A DNA stretch of 64,000 nt from Tanypteryx hageni (Eukaryota; Arthropoda; Insecta; Odonata; Petaluridae). This document shows, piece by piece, positions 33,838 through 43,883 of the stretch. Numbering within the stretch: position 1 is the stretch's first letter; every line of letters starts with the position of its first letter. Location: contig CM054114.1 of the NCBI GenBank assembly GCA_028673005.1, positions 17,359,137 to 17,423,136 on the forward strand. The letters run 5' to 3'. The position numbers and the translations under genes were made by a program. The notes under the pieces are model-generated. The model did no database searches. It had not been told where the DNA came from and worked only from the letters and a program-made list of their open reading frames with translations.

Positions 33838-36771
33838 ATGAGTTCTCTCGAGGTAAAACAATCCGGAGGTAAAATAGTCCCCCAATCGGATCTCCGGGCG
33901 GGGACTGCCTTGAGGAAAACATTTGTCGAAAGTAAATTACGAATAGGGACTTGGAACGTAAGAACTATGAGAAAGGCAGGAAAGCTAGAGAACCTGAAAG
34001 AAGAAATGAGAAGAAATAGAGTTGACATTATAGGGCTAAGCGAAACTAGATGGGAAGGAGAAGGACAGTTCGACTCGGAAGAATTCACGGTAGTTTACTC
34101 TGGAGGAAATAGTGGGGAAAGGGGAGTAGCTCTGGTACTTAGGAAAGATATGATGAAAAGCGTGACAAAGATAATAGCAACGAACGATAGACTGATGGCA
34201 ATAAAGCTAAAAGCAGTCCCAGTGGACATGCTGATAATCCAGGTATATATGCCAACGTCAGCTCATGACGATGAAGAAATAGATGAGATCTATGAGCAAA
34301 TTAATGAAATTTACGAAGAAGACGGAAGAGGAAAGGTAAACTGCATAATAATGGGAGATTGGAACAGCATAGTCGGAGAAGGACAGGAAGAAAATGTTGT
34401 CGGGCAATACGGACTTGGGAAGAGAAATCGAGGAGGGGAGAAACTCGTAGAATTCTGCATCAATAATGACCTTGTAGTGACTAATACATGGTTCAAAAAC
34501 CATAAACGAAGGTTATACACATGGAAAAGCCCAGGAGATAGAATGAGATGCCAAATAGATTACATCCTTGTAAAACAAAGATTCAGGAACAGCATAAAGA
34601 ACGCCAAGGCATTGCAAGGAGCAGACATTGATTCAGATCACAGCCTTCTAATACTTGACATGAGTACAAAGCTCAAACAAATAAGAAAAACGAGAAGAGA
34701 AAGACAGACCTGGGACCTAGAAAAACTGAAAGAAAGGCAGGATGTAGTCAGCATGAAGTTGGAAGATAACCTAAGAAAGTTGGAAAACAAACCGAAGACC
34801 GTTGATATAGAATGGGATGAAATTAAAACCAGTATCAAGGATACCTTGGATAAAGAGATTGGAAAACAAGAGAAGAAAATCAGAAAACCATGGATCACGA
34901 AGCAAATGCTGGAGAAAATGGATGAGAGACGAAAATGGAAAAACGTTAACAGTGAAGAAGGTAGAGCCAACTATAGGCGTATAAACAATGAGTTGAGAAG
35001 GGTAACAGATAAAGCTAGAGAAAATTGGATAAAAGGAAAATGTGATGAAATAGAACAAATGGAGAAGTTAGGACGGTACGATATGATGTACGCTAGGGCA
35101 CTGGAATTAGAAGATAAGAAGTCTAATGGAATTTGTGGTAAAGGAATTATGAATACGGATGGGAAGTTAGTCTCAGAAACAAAGGATGTAGCACAGGTAT
35201 GGGAAGAATACATTAAAGAATTATACAGCAAACAGGCAGGAGCGGCAAAAATAGAACTGGAAAATGAGGAAAACATTGAAGAAGACAACTTAGGACCAAG
35301 TATTATGGAGAGCGAAGTAGAAAAAGCGATAGTGGAACTAAAGAAGGGGAAAGCCACGGGCAGCGATGGAATACCGGCTGAGATACTTAAAGTCATAGGA
35401 TCAGAAGGACTAAAAGTGATCACGAAATTAATTAATAAGATTTACGACACGGGAGAGTGGCCTCAGGATTTCCTAGAAGTAACAATGATCCCTCTAAAGA
35501 AGAAGCCAAAGGCAATGCAGTGTAAAGATTACAGAACTATAAGCCTTCTGTCACACACATCGAAGATCATCACGAGGATTCTTAATAAAAGGCTGGAGAA
35601 AAAGGCAGAAGAAATAATAGGGGAAGATCAATTCGGTTTCAGAAAAGGACGAGGAACTAGAGATGCTATAGGAGTAGTTAGAATCATATCAGAAAGGGCA
35701 ATAGAATACAGTCAAGATATCTGCGCATGTTTCGTAGACTGGCAGAAGGCCTTTGATAGAGTAAATTGGATAAAGTTGATGAAGATATTAAAGGATATAG
35801 GTGTAGACTGGAAAGACAGGAGACTGATTAGGAATCTATATGAGAATCAAGTTGTAAAGGTCAGGTTTGAGAATGTGAACACCTGCGGAATAAATATCGG
35901 TAGAGGAGTAAGACAAGGCTGCTGCCTATCGCCAACCCTATTCAATATATATGGAGAAAGTCTAATGCAAGAAGCTTTAGAAGGCACAGGGGATTTCAAA
36001 ATTGGAGGAAGGATTATAAGAACAGTGAAATACGCAGATGATCAAGTACTTCTAGCAAGAAAGGAAGAGGAGCTACAAAAAATGATAAATAGACTAGTGA
36101 TAACAGGTAGAAAATACGGTATGGAAATAAATACAGAAAAATCCAAGGTCATTCGAATATCGGGTAAAGAAGAGAATCTGAACATAACTATTGGGGGAAA
36201 GCCATTAGAACAAGTTTCAGAATATAAATACCTTGGAAGTATCATAACACGAGAGGCAAAATGTACGGATGAGATCAAAACTAGAATAGGAAAAGCAAAA
36301 GCGGCTTTCAGGAGAAAGAAACAACTACTTACAGGGAATATAAGGGAAGATATCCGCAAGAAGTTGATAAAATGCTACGTATGGAGTATAGCATTGTATG
36401 GGGCAGAAACATGGACGCTAAGGAAAAATGACATCAAATACTTGGAAAGCTTTGAAATGTGGACTTGGAGGAGAATGCTGAAGATAAAATGGACAGATAG
36501 GATGAAAAACGATGAAGTGCTACGAAGAATAGGAGAGAAGCGAATGATTATACAGACTATCAGAAAGAGGAAGGCTAACTGGGTTGGACATTACCTGAGG
36601 AGAGAGAGTATGATTAAAGACGTGTTAGAAGGAAAACTAGATGGGAAAAGGGAAAGAGGTAGGAAAAGGTTTCAGCTGATAGACGATTTGAATGGGAAAG
36701 AGAGTTATCAAGATATAAAGAGGACAGCGGAAAATAGGAGTATATGGAGAACCAAGTTTAACCAAGAATAA
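33838..36771 (+). CDS. RTE endonuclease-reverse transcriptase (unit 1)
   Basis: 977 residues from the first in-frame ATG; the frame is open from 33742, so a GTG at 33775 would add 21. Domains in order: APE-type endonuclease at about 35-275 with WNVRT (Asn40), SETRW (Glu69), MGDWNS (Asp174, Asn176) and the final SDH (Asp267-His268); a basic linker; reverse transcriptase at about 490-790 with FVDWQKAFDRV (Asp634), GVRQGCCLSP (about 690) and YADD (732-735); then thumb (YKYLGS) and the RTE C-terminal region with WTWRRMLKIKW. All catalytic residues are present and no stop or frameshift is seen, so it could be active. It nicks target DNA and copies its RNA in place (target-primed reverse transcription). 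A 13-codon upstream ORF (33773-33814) ends 23 bases before the ATG. Confidence 0.92.
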   Translation: MSSLEVKQSGGKIVPQSDLRAGTALRKTFVESKLRIGTWNVRTMRKAGKLENLKEEMRRNRVDIIGLSETRWEGEGQFDSEEFTVVYSGGNSGERGVALVLRKDMMKSVTKIIATNDRLMAIKLKAVPVDMLIIQVYMPTSAHDDEEIDEIYEQINEIYEEDGRGKVNCIIMGDWNSIVGEGQEENVVGQYGLGKRNRGGEKLVEFCINNDLVVTNTWFKNHKRRLYTWKSPGDRMRCQIDYILVKQRFRNSIKNAKALQGADIDSDHSLLILDMSTKLKQIRKTRRERQTWDLEKLKERQDVVSMKLEDNLRKLENKPKTVDIEWDEIKTSIKDTLDKEIGKQEKKIRKPWITKQMLEKMDERRKWKNVNSEEGRANYRRINNELRRVTDKARENWIKGKCDEIEQMEKLGRYDMMYARALELEDKKSNGICGKGIMNTDGKLVSETKDVAQVWEEYIKELYSKQAGAAKIELENEENIEEDNLGPSIMESEVEKAIVELKKGKATGSDGIPAEILKVIGSEGLKVITKLINKIYDTGEWPQDFLEVTMIPLKKKPKAMQCKDYRTISLLSHTSKIITRILNKRLEKKAEEIIGEDQFGFRKGRGTRDAIGVVRIISERAIEYSQDICACFVDWQKAFDRVNWIKLMKILKDIGVDWKDRRLIRNLYENQVVKVRFENVNTCGINIGRGVRQGCCLSPTLFNIYGESLMQEALEGTGDFKIGGRIIRTVKYADDQVLLARKEEELQKMINRLVITGRKYGMEINTEKSKVIRISGKEENLNITIGGKPLEQVSEYKYLGSIITREAKCTDEIKTRIGKAKAAFRRKKQLLTGNIREDIRKKLIKCYVWSIALYGAETWTLRKNDIKYLESFEMWTWRRMLKIKWTDRMKNDEVLRRIGEKRMIIQTIRKRKANWVGHYLRRESMIKDVLEGKLDGKRERGRKRFQLIDDLNGKESYQDIKRTAENRSIWRTKFNQE

Positions 36772-36812
36772 TCACGGACCTGTCTACGGACAGACTACCT
36801 ATGATGATGATG

Positions 36813-36822
36813 AATAAGATTC
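36813..36822. repeat. 10-bp target-site duplication, right (unit 1 RTE)
   Basis: AATAAGATTC follows directly after the (ATG)n tail of the RTE element and matches 33534-33543. Confidence 0.8.
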
Positions 36823-38210
36823 GTCGCATTGAATTACATTCCTCGCATTTAGCCTGTTTAGTGCTTTTCGTCATTGAAAAAAGCACTATTGTCTACGTGA
36901 TGCCCGTCTGTCCGTACGCATATATCAGGGAAGAATTGACTTAACCGATTTAAACAAAATTATGTATATAATATATAAAATCCACATGTAAACACAGGAA
37001 CAAAATGACATATTTCGACCGGATAGACTTAGTAGGGGTGCCATAATTGTAAAATTAAACTTTTCGGTAATTATGAATTTGGAAGGAATTGGCCAAATCG
37101 ATTTCAACGACATTTCGTATAAATTTAGTGTGCAGCATTCCAAAACAAAATCATGATCATTAATATAGATTATTGAATCAGGGCTATCTTACTATCTTTC
37201 CAACAACAAAGATATTGAACCCTTTCATCTACTTCTCAGACCTGTTCTCAACATTTCCTTAAGTTCCGATTTAAGGGAATAGTAGTCCTATATACCTATT
37301 CAGCATTTCCCATAAACTTTCCTCCTGTTCAGTGATTCGCATTTCTTCCACTCTTTTTTTTACTTTTTTACTATTGTTTTTGCCTTTGTAATTTCACTAT
37401 AATGTTGTATTTTGTTAATATTCTTATTGTATATTATATTATTTATACAATTTCAATAGAACAGCTGTAATTGGACTTGTTCTGTAAGCCGGTTATTTAT
37501 TAATAAATAAATGCATAAATTAAAATACGTATAAACAGCTTTTTTCTTATTTATCGTTTTCTTCAATTAAGTTTATCGTAAAACCAATCTGTTATAACGT
37601 TTTTTGGTCTTCTCTTACCAATTCCTTATCTTATCCGTTCCAATATCGGGTTCGGCATAATATGAATTACTTGATAGATAATGATATTTATGACTTAATA
37701 ATCCAGACTATTGCAAAATACCTCTTCTACAATATACGTGCAGACGAATAGAAATAATTAAGTCACTCGAATCTAATGAAAATCCATTCTATTCTTACAG
37801 AATTTTGTCACTTTACGTACTAACGGTTTATTTTGAATATCACTAATACTTCTCACAATAGTTAAATATTCTACACTTGCCTATCCTCTTGATATATTTA
37901 ATTTACTTCCCTTGTAACTGTATGTTAGCAGGACGTGTAATTGCATCAATTGCTTATAATCGTTATTTTAAAAAATTTTTTTAATCTAACCTTTTCAGAT
38001 TTACAACACAAGATAATTTTCAAAATACATATTGTTGGTTAACAAACAAAATAAAATTTACTAATCGAAGGCATTATATAATAGATATGATCTATATATC
38101 AAAATACACAAAAGTTAACCGATAAAACATATGCGTCTCTATTTTCATCGCGTCACATTTGGGTGTATAGGAAAAGGTGAGTTGAGGTTTATTATTTTCC
38201 GGCACAGCCC
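36823..38210. other. AT-rich intergenic DNA of unit 1
   Basis: No gene. 36895-37090 carries a CCGTCTGTCCGTACGC word and a GATTTAAACAAAATT segment distantly like the dispersed GTCCG repeats. Same content at 54157-55544. Confidence 0.4.
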
Positions 38211-38381
38211 TTACGGAGTAGTACTGTGTACAATTGTCCCCTGAACTGCATCGTAGTACAATTCGAAGACACCATATATTGGATAATGAATATTTGATCC
38301 CGCTGGTCCCTGGTCCACTCCGTTGTCGAAGTGATGCAAAGTACCATAATTATTTCTCATAACGCCGACCCGATCTCCGAT
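38211..38381 (-). CDS. orphan Neuralized (NHR) domain exon (unit 1)
   Basis: After a pyrimidine-rich acceptor (CTCTCACATTTTAAG) the frame reads IGDRVGVMRNN, then LHHFDNGVDQGPAGSNI, then YGVFELYYDAVQGTIV. This is the second half of a Neuralized homology repeat (GDRVGVMR...LHxFVNGVDQG.AASN....YGVxDLYGxAxQxxIV), closest by eye to the NEURL4-type repeats. The fold binds proteins in ubiquitin-ligase and centrosome contexts. It ends at a TAA (38213-38211) after 56 codons. The first half of the domain was not found up to 40 kb. The usual Tyr-Gly of LYGxA is Tyr-Tyr here. It could be the last exon of a gene whose 5' exons lie elsewhere, or a captured exon. Confidence 0.7.
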   Translation of the reverse strand: MGDRVGVMRNNYGTLHHFDNGVDQGPAGSNIHYPIYGVFELYYDAVQGTIVHSTTP

Positions 38382-40486
38382 CTTAAAATGTGAGAGAACA
38401 AGAAAAAATATATAACCCAAAGAATAATCCATGATTTAATAGGAACACCTTTCCAACTACCAATCTTAAATAGATCAAGTTGTTTTGCGTTTTGATAAAA
38501 ATTTCATTATAGTTCAATTAAGTAACGAAAAATCGAGAGATATCATCTCAATACGATTTAAAGCAAAAACATTATTTGCATCTTTTGTAAAATTTTATCA
38601 AACTCTATGAGTACTGTATCATCAAAACAAATCTCAGATCTTTCGGCTTTTTGGAAATTCCCTTATTTTTTTATTCCATATGATCCTTCACACATAAGTT
38701 GTATGAAGTAGCAATTTTTAATAATTATATTAAGCAGTTATATTGAAAGAATTTATAATATAAATAAAATACTAATCAATTTAGATCTTAAAAAATTGAG
38801 TATCATACCACAAGACTGTTGAGATTGCGTCTATAATTTCCAATGAAACTGCACCATCTTTATATGCGTGGTTGTGTTAGTACATCCAGTTTCCAGACCT
38901 GATACATAAATCAAAACATAGAGATATAGAATTATGTTCACCAACATAATACACTGTTGAAAGATAGCTAAGTTAATAGTAATGATGTTTTATCCTTTTA
39001 ATAGCATAAAATATCTATCTTTATAAGATCCTATGCTCAGTTCTGCAACGAAATAATATAAATGACGATTCCAGGGCGAAAACCGTGCCGCCGTTCGCGT
39101 TACCAAATCGTCAAGTCGGCCGACCAGGACGATTTCAACCAAAACCCTCTCAACTGCAACTGTAATTCTTACCCTTCCATCCACGCCATTCACTACTCTC
39201 TATGCCATAGTGCGTACGAACTAATCTTCCACAATCTACCTACGTATGGGAAGGAAAACAAACGACAAAGAAATATGATGAAACAAAAAGAAAAACAATA
39301 TGTAGCAGATTGCTGCAAATCCACATGAAATGAAAAACTTCACATAACCCTAGGCAATTGGTATCCCTTTCTTGAGTATATCAATAAAATAGAGACAGAA
39401 AGCAGCAGACAATTATTTTTGAAAAATTTGTGAAAATTTTCGTCTCATGTTCGGCAAGTAATAAATATCTGCACATTTTGCAAATCAAAAATAATCAAAT
39501 ACGTACTTCGAGTTATACATGTGGTCCGGAATACTGAAACCACTAGGTGGGTTTACTGTGACCCCTATACCAAACGAACTCGAAAATTTTGTATTTTTGT
39601 TATCCAATTTTACTTCTAATAATTCGTTATTTTTAAGGGGGTCTGTTGGTTAGAACCACTCCTTTTAATCCATCGTTCAAACTGTAAAAAAATACAAAAA
39701 CCAACCCTCATTATTATAACTTATTAACGGCAGAAATTAAAATATATAGACATTTAGCTACGTGTCCAAAATATATTAATTTTCTTATATTTAAAACAGT
39801 CACTTCCTCTTCCGTACTGTTCGTCCATCGTTAGAGATGGCGGCATTCTTTCCGCAGTTGGGAAGAAACAGTAATCTCTGATTATCATGTTGAAACGGTA
39901 CTTCTAAAGGGAAGAAATAAATAGCAATTATTTGTGTCATTTAATCATGTGATTGACGTATTATTCTATATACGTTATCATTGCCGACGCCGTTGATGTA
40001 AACAATCTACTTTCCTTCACATTCGATCACTTTATGAGTCACGTCCAGACTCATGTTGTTGGATGGAATCTTCGAATACTTCCACGCTGAAAATGTAGTC
40101 ACTTGATATCACACAAGCGTTGGTAAACAAATGTCCAGTGATATCCCTCGTTTTCACGTTTCGACTTGTCGAAATCGAAGAGTGACGTCATAGGTTGAAC
40201 CAGTTTAACGCAAAAAGTTGAAAGTAGTCGAAATTTTGTTGAATCAATCAACAAGTTGATCAACTAGGATGAAAGAAATTTCACACGCTTCAATGCAGAA
40301 AATAACATCATGTATACGTCACATTTACATGTGAGCAATGCAGACGTATCTTTTACCATGTTCTAGTAAAAATAAAACTGATTACTATTAAGAAGGTTAA
40401 AAATCGCAGTTAATCGGATTCGTTAATGATATTTCATAGCACAAATACATCTCATCACTCCCTTGATGCGGACGCTTTGATATTCT
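38382..40486. other. intergenic DNA of unit 1
   Basis: No recognised gene. A plus-strand ATG frame of 88 codons (39062-39328) lies in a short CpG-richer patch but has no known domain. Small palindromes (TTTCGACTTGTCGAAA at about 40163; GTTGAATCAATCAAC at about 40238) are present. Same content at 55716-57820. Confidence 0.4.
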
Positions 40487-40726
40487 TCACACTCCATACT
40501 TCCATGGGTGACGTATAAATTTATATTTTTCGACAAACTGCTCGCGTTCTTCAGGGCCGAGAACGTGGTCACCCACTTGCCAGTAGCTCCTTTTGGCCTT
40601 TATAGAGAAGCTCATTCTGCAGCTGTTGGTCGCCTCATTCCTGCACTCCATATTTGGTGCTGCATCTTGCGCTGTCAATTGTAATAATGAGACGGTTGTT
40701 GCTAACAACAAGCACGACTTGATCAT
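40487..40726 (-). CDS. small secreted peptide of unknown function (unit 1)
   Basis: A 79-codon single-exon gene from ATG 40726-40724 to TGA 40489-40487. Residues 1 to about 20 form a clear signal peptide: Lys3, then a hydrophobic core SCLLLATTVSLLQL, then a small-residue region TAQDAA where cleavage is likely. The mature chain of about 58 residues has two cysteines (MEC and NSC, eight residues apart), is charged and has aromatic residues (SYWQVG, HPWKYG). With only two cysteines it matches no classical multi-disulfide family that I recognise. Codons are more GC-rich than the flanks and a TATA box stands upstream. Secretion is inferred; function is unknown. Confidence 0.6.
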   Translation of the reverse strand: MIKSCLLLATTVSLLQLTAQDAAPNMECRNEATNSCRMSFSIKAKRSYWQVGDHVLGPEEREQFVEKYKFIRHPWKYGV

Positions 40727-40812
40727 CTTCAGCGTAATGCGTAACGAGTTGTCGAACGAGGTCTTTCTTACAGTTCGTTACATTATGTAAATAAGAAGAA
40801 AAGTGAAACCCA

Positions 40813-40818
40813 TTTATA
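40813..40818 (-). promoter_or_regulatory. TATA box of the secreted-peptide gene (unit 1)
   Basis: TATAAA on the minus strand (context GTATAAATGG), about 87 bp upstream of the ATG. A start site about 30 bp downstream would leave a 5' UTR of roughly 55-60 bases. Confidence 0.45.
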
Positions 40819-42090
40819 CTAAATCTCGGGAGAGATATATTTTGTATGACGCAGAAATCAAATATTTACGTAAGTCTCCATCCCCGTTTTACGATGTTTA
40901 ACCTGACATGTCTCTTGATGGGCCATGCCTTTTGCCACTTGCGTCAATGCAGGGCAATCTTTTTTTTTCATGGCGTTGAATATTTCATATCCTTTATTGA
41001 ATTTCTTAGTAATAAATCATATTATCAGCCTCATTTTGATAGCTACAATCAATCTTAAGATTTTCTAAGCGGTTATGGTCTCTCGTATGATCTTCATTTA
41101 TGTAAGCAATTCCCTTACAATACCCTACTGGTTTCAGCACCATGCATTGCTACCGCGCTATGTTATGTTACATCTACAGTCGGCATGTCACCATCCGTTT
41201 TAGTTGCATATCATACTGGTCTTAAAGTCGATTGAATGCTGAAAATAACTTAGCGCATGTCAGTTATAATGTCTGAAATCTCAGGATATCAAGTGTTACA
41301 GTTACATAAAAATGAGCCAGAGAGCGATTATTCTCACAAGGATCACGGATATTGATGAAATTCGACCACGTGATTCTACATTGAAAATACTATGAACAAC
41401 AATAATTAGTTTATAGCCGTTGCTACAATAAAAGTTCTGGAAAGCTACCTTGCAGTAATACAATATAGATCTCACATTGTTTTTATTTATTTTTAGTAGG
41501 CATTCACAATTCAACTCCAATTTACGGAATATTTCCACTGTTTTATTCAAAATAAAACCGATTCGTCAATAATCGTTCTAATGAAAATGGAAATGTAAAC
41601 AAATAAATTACGTAAAATCGTGCACGTGCTCAATTTTCACGTAATACTAAAGTAATCAGGTTGAAAGAATGTGCGTTGTTATGGTAACTAAGGTTTCATA
41701 CCATCTGACGGAATTGCCACCTCTCCAGATCAAGTGCAGAAGGGGCAATTGTAGTCGCATAGAAGCTTGAACACATTCCTCTCATTATAATTTAAAAGAA
41801 GAAAACCCTTAATTTGCAGAGAAGTGACAATGATAAAAAACATGTCGTCTACCACGACAAAGCCCGAAAATGGAGAATTCTACCTTAAATACATGTCTGA
41901 AGAAGGAGGTGAATATGGGCAACGGGAGAATTTTCCAAGGAAAGCGAGAATAAAAGGGTGATTGCGAGAGACACGGTGATACAATACAAAGTAAGGAAAA
42001 GGTAATTTATCCTTCACCGAAAAATAAGGGGAAAAAACTCACGTACGCGCTGCAGGTCTCCGGAAAAATCGTCGTGGGACCTAATTCTTA
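40819..42090. other. AT-rich intergenic DNA of unit 1
   Basis: No gene or repeat recognised. Same content at 58153-59424. Confidence 0.4.
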
Positions 42091-42097
42091 TGAAGAA

Positions 42098-42115
42098 ACA
42101 CACACACACACACAC
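42098..42115. repeat. (AC)9 microsatellite (unit 1)
   Basis: Pure AC dinucleotide run of 18 bp. The copy at 59432-59449 has the same length, in line with very recent duplication or an assembly copy. Confidence 0.9.
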
Positions 42116-42215
42116 TCCAAGGACGCTCTCACACAGTAGACTCGAACCAAATATATTTAATTAGACACCGATGTTTCGACAGCTACGCTGTCATATTCAG
42201 TAGCGAGGCACGGGG
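42116..42215 (-). mobile_element. Penelope-like element end with hammerhead-like motif (unit 1)
   Basis: The minus strand 42200-42164 reads CTGAATA, then a 6-bp stem GACAGC-GTA-GCTGTC, then GAAA, then a 2-bp stem CA/TG around TCGG, then TC. This is the layout of the minimal hammerhead ribozymes found in Penelope-like elements (CUGANGA, stem II, GAAA, very short stem III, UH cleavage). One catalytic position differs: CUGANGA is CUGAAUA, so G8 is replaced by U and cleavage is unlikely. Only a terminal fragment of the element is present; no RT or GIY-YIG coding was found. Confidence 0.55.
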
Positions 42216-42228
42216 TTGAAGCAATTCC

Positions 42229-42847
42229 TAAAATTTGCAATTTCAAAAATATTTAACTTTTTCCATTGTTAGGTACTAATACCACACGTTTATGCCACAT
42301 TTTAATGTCGTAGCACATCTAGAAGTGCAATAATATTTATCAAATTCTTTAAATTTTTAAACTTTTAATATCGCAATTGAAAATTAATGGAGATTTTCAA
42401 ATGCTTATGTGCTCCTTTGCACCAAGGTCTAAAAAACTGAAAAATTTCAGCTCCCTAGATCGTCCTCTGGTGCTAAACATTAATCTATCTGTTATAAATT
42501 TAGGACTTTTTAACAGCAAAATAAATAATATATCAGCTTGGTAGCATATTCAGAATTTTATAAACAATAAAGAACTTTTAAGCTCTGGCAAATTTTTCTC
42601 GGTCGCATTATTTAATTTTTTTTTTAGATTTGCGATATTACTAGTAACTTTTGCGCATACTCCTAAATATTCGAGACACCAGCTCATCTGGAAGTGCCAA
42701 AATCATTATTATGCTTTTAAATGTATCATTATATCAACATAAAAACATCCTCCGGAGCGATTTTCGTTTATCCCTTATGTAAAAATAATATATTAAAACC
42801 ATCCCAAAACATTGCAATTTTAAGAAGTTTATACTTTTCCATTATGG
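42229..42847. repeat. degenerate satellite-like repeats, left part (unit 1)
   Basis: Segments such as TCTAGAAGTGCAATAATATTT (about 42318) and TCTGGAAGTGCC (about 42688) recur, and the 42255-42540 stretch aligns with 43876-44160 (shared TACTAAT, TTTAAATTTT, AAAATTTCA, TTTAGGA, TTTTTAAC in order). It looks like two to three decayed copies of a repeat of several hundred bp, split by the hAT insertion. Confidence 0.6.
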
Positions 42848-42855
42848 GTATTAAT

Positions 42856-43875
42856 TACGGAATCCAAGCTCGAGTATCGAGTACCCGGGTAATCGGAATT
42901 AGGAAGAAAATATTGTACTTTTTCAGCACACACGTTCCGTCTTATCTTCGGCAGGCAGGCAAAAAGGCGAGTAAAATCTGAGCGTGTGTGGCGGCCTTTA
43001 CTAAGGCAAACAAATCTTTCAGAGTGAGAGATACCCAAATCGTGATCGTTGCGTATCTGAGAGGAGAATCGCTCCTATTGAATAAGACCTATCGCCACTC
43101 ATTTGAGAGTTTTGTTTACGCCCTTGGAGGTGAGGATAAGCAAAGAGAACAGCAATTTACTGAAAGCCGAAGGAGTTTGCATCTTTCTTTTGAATAAATT
43201 ACAACAAGCAGATAGGGATCTCGCTACTGAAATGATGGATGCCTTAAAAAAAAAAGAATCGATGAAAGACGAAACAAAGTTATTGTGTCGTTGTTGCTTT
43301 TTTGCAAAGTGGCAATTGTCCTAATTCCCACTTTAATGATAATTTTATATAGTCTTCAAAAAATGTAACCAAATCATTGGCAAAAGATACATATGATAGG
43401 TTGTTTGGTGAAGATGAACATGAAAATGAGCAAGAAGAACCAGCTACGGCAAATGAAGGTTCTGCTAGTTCTGGCTATGGTGAGATGCAGAAAACAATAC
43501 AAGCTGCTATGCCTATTTCTAAAGAAACTTCAACAAAATCAACAATGGAAAAGGAGCTAAAATTGATCGAAGGAAATCATGGCAAAATAGGATATTGCAC
43601 AGAAAATTGTTCCAAACTTTGATAACAATTCAACATACTTCAACAGCTAGCAAGAGAGTGTTCTCCGTATCTTCAAACTTCATTACTAAGATCCGAAACA
43701 ATTTTAAAATGTATACCTTAAATGGATTTGCATTTCTAAAATATTATTTCATAATTAAAAAATAAATGATTTTTTAATTATATATTTTTTAGATTACGCT
43801 GGATACCCGGGTATTTCATAAAAGAATTACTCGATTACCCGGATAGTTCAAAATCCGAGTATTTTGAATTCTCTA
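42856..43875 (+). mobile_element. hAT element fossil with 8-bp target-site duplication (unit 1)
   Basis: A 1,020-bp insert flanked by GTATTAAT (42848-42855) and GTACTAAT (43876-43883), the 8-bp duplication size of hAT elements, with one mismatch. The ends are weak inverted repeats (TACGGAATCC / TAGAGAATTC) with internal CCGGGTAATCG on both sides. Inside are decayed coding pieces: LLKAEGVCIFLLNKLQQADRDL (about 43155-43220), then a frame at 43377-43622, and past its stop ASKRVFSVSSNFITKIRNNF (about 43645-43705), the hAT dimerisation domain. Stops and frameshifts break it, and the catalytic N-terminal half is missing. Confidence 0.8.
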
Positions 43876-43883
43876 GTACTAAT

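Larger units (their letters stand above)
33544..36812 (+). mobile_element. full-length RTE-clade LINE with tRNA-like head (unit 1)
   Basis: A 3,269-bp insertion bounded by 10-bp target-site duplications. Order: tRNA-like sequence (33548-33619), short A run (33629-33638), 5' UTR of about 200 bp, one long ORF, a 3' UTR of only about 30 bp, and a tail of ATGATGATGATG. A very short 3' UTR with a trinucleotide tail instead of poly(A) is characteristic of the RTE clade, as are the C-terminal WTWRRMLKIKW and HYLRRE motifs also seen in BovB. The tRNA-like head is not a usual RTE part. Confidence 0.9.

Noticed and set aside
33627..36359. Numerous minus-strand ORFs opposite the RTE gene
   Set aside because: Shadows of the purine-rich RTE coding strand; all rich in Ser/Phe/Leu with no domain.
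39062..39328. 88-codon plus-strand ORF in a CpG-richer patch, and its minus-strand shadow
   Set aside because: I tested whether the minus strand could be the missing first half of the NHR domain; the motifs do not match, and the plus frame is not recognised.
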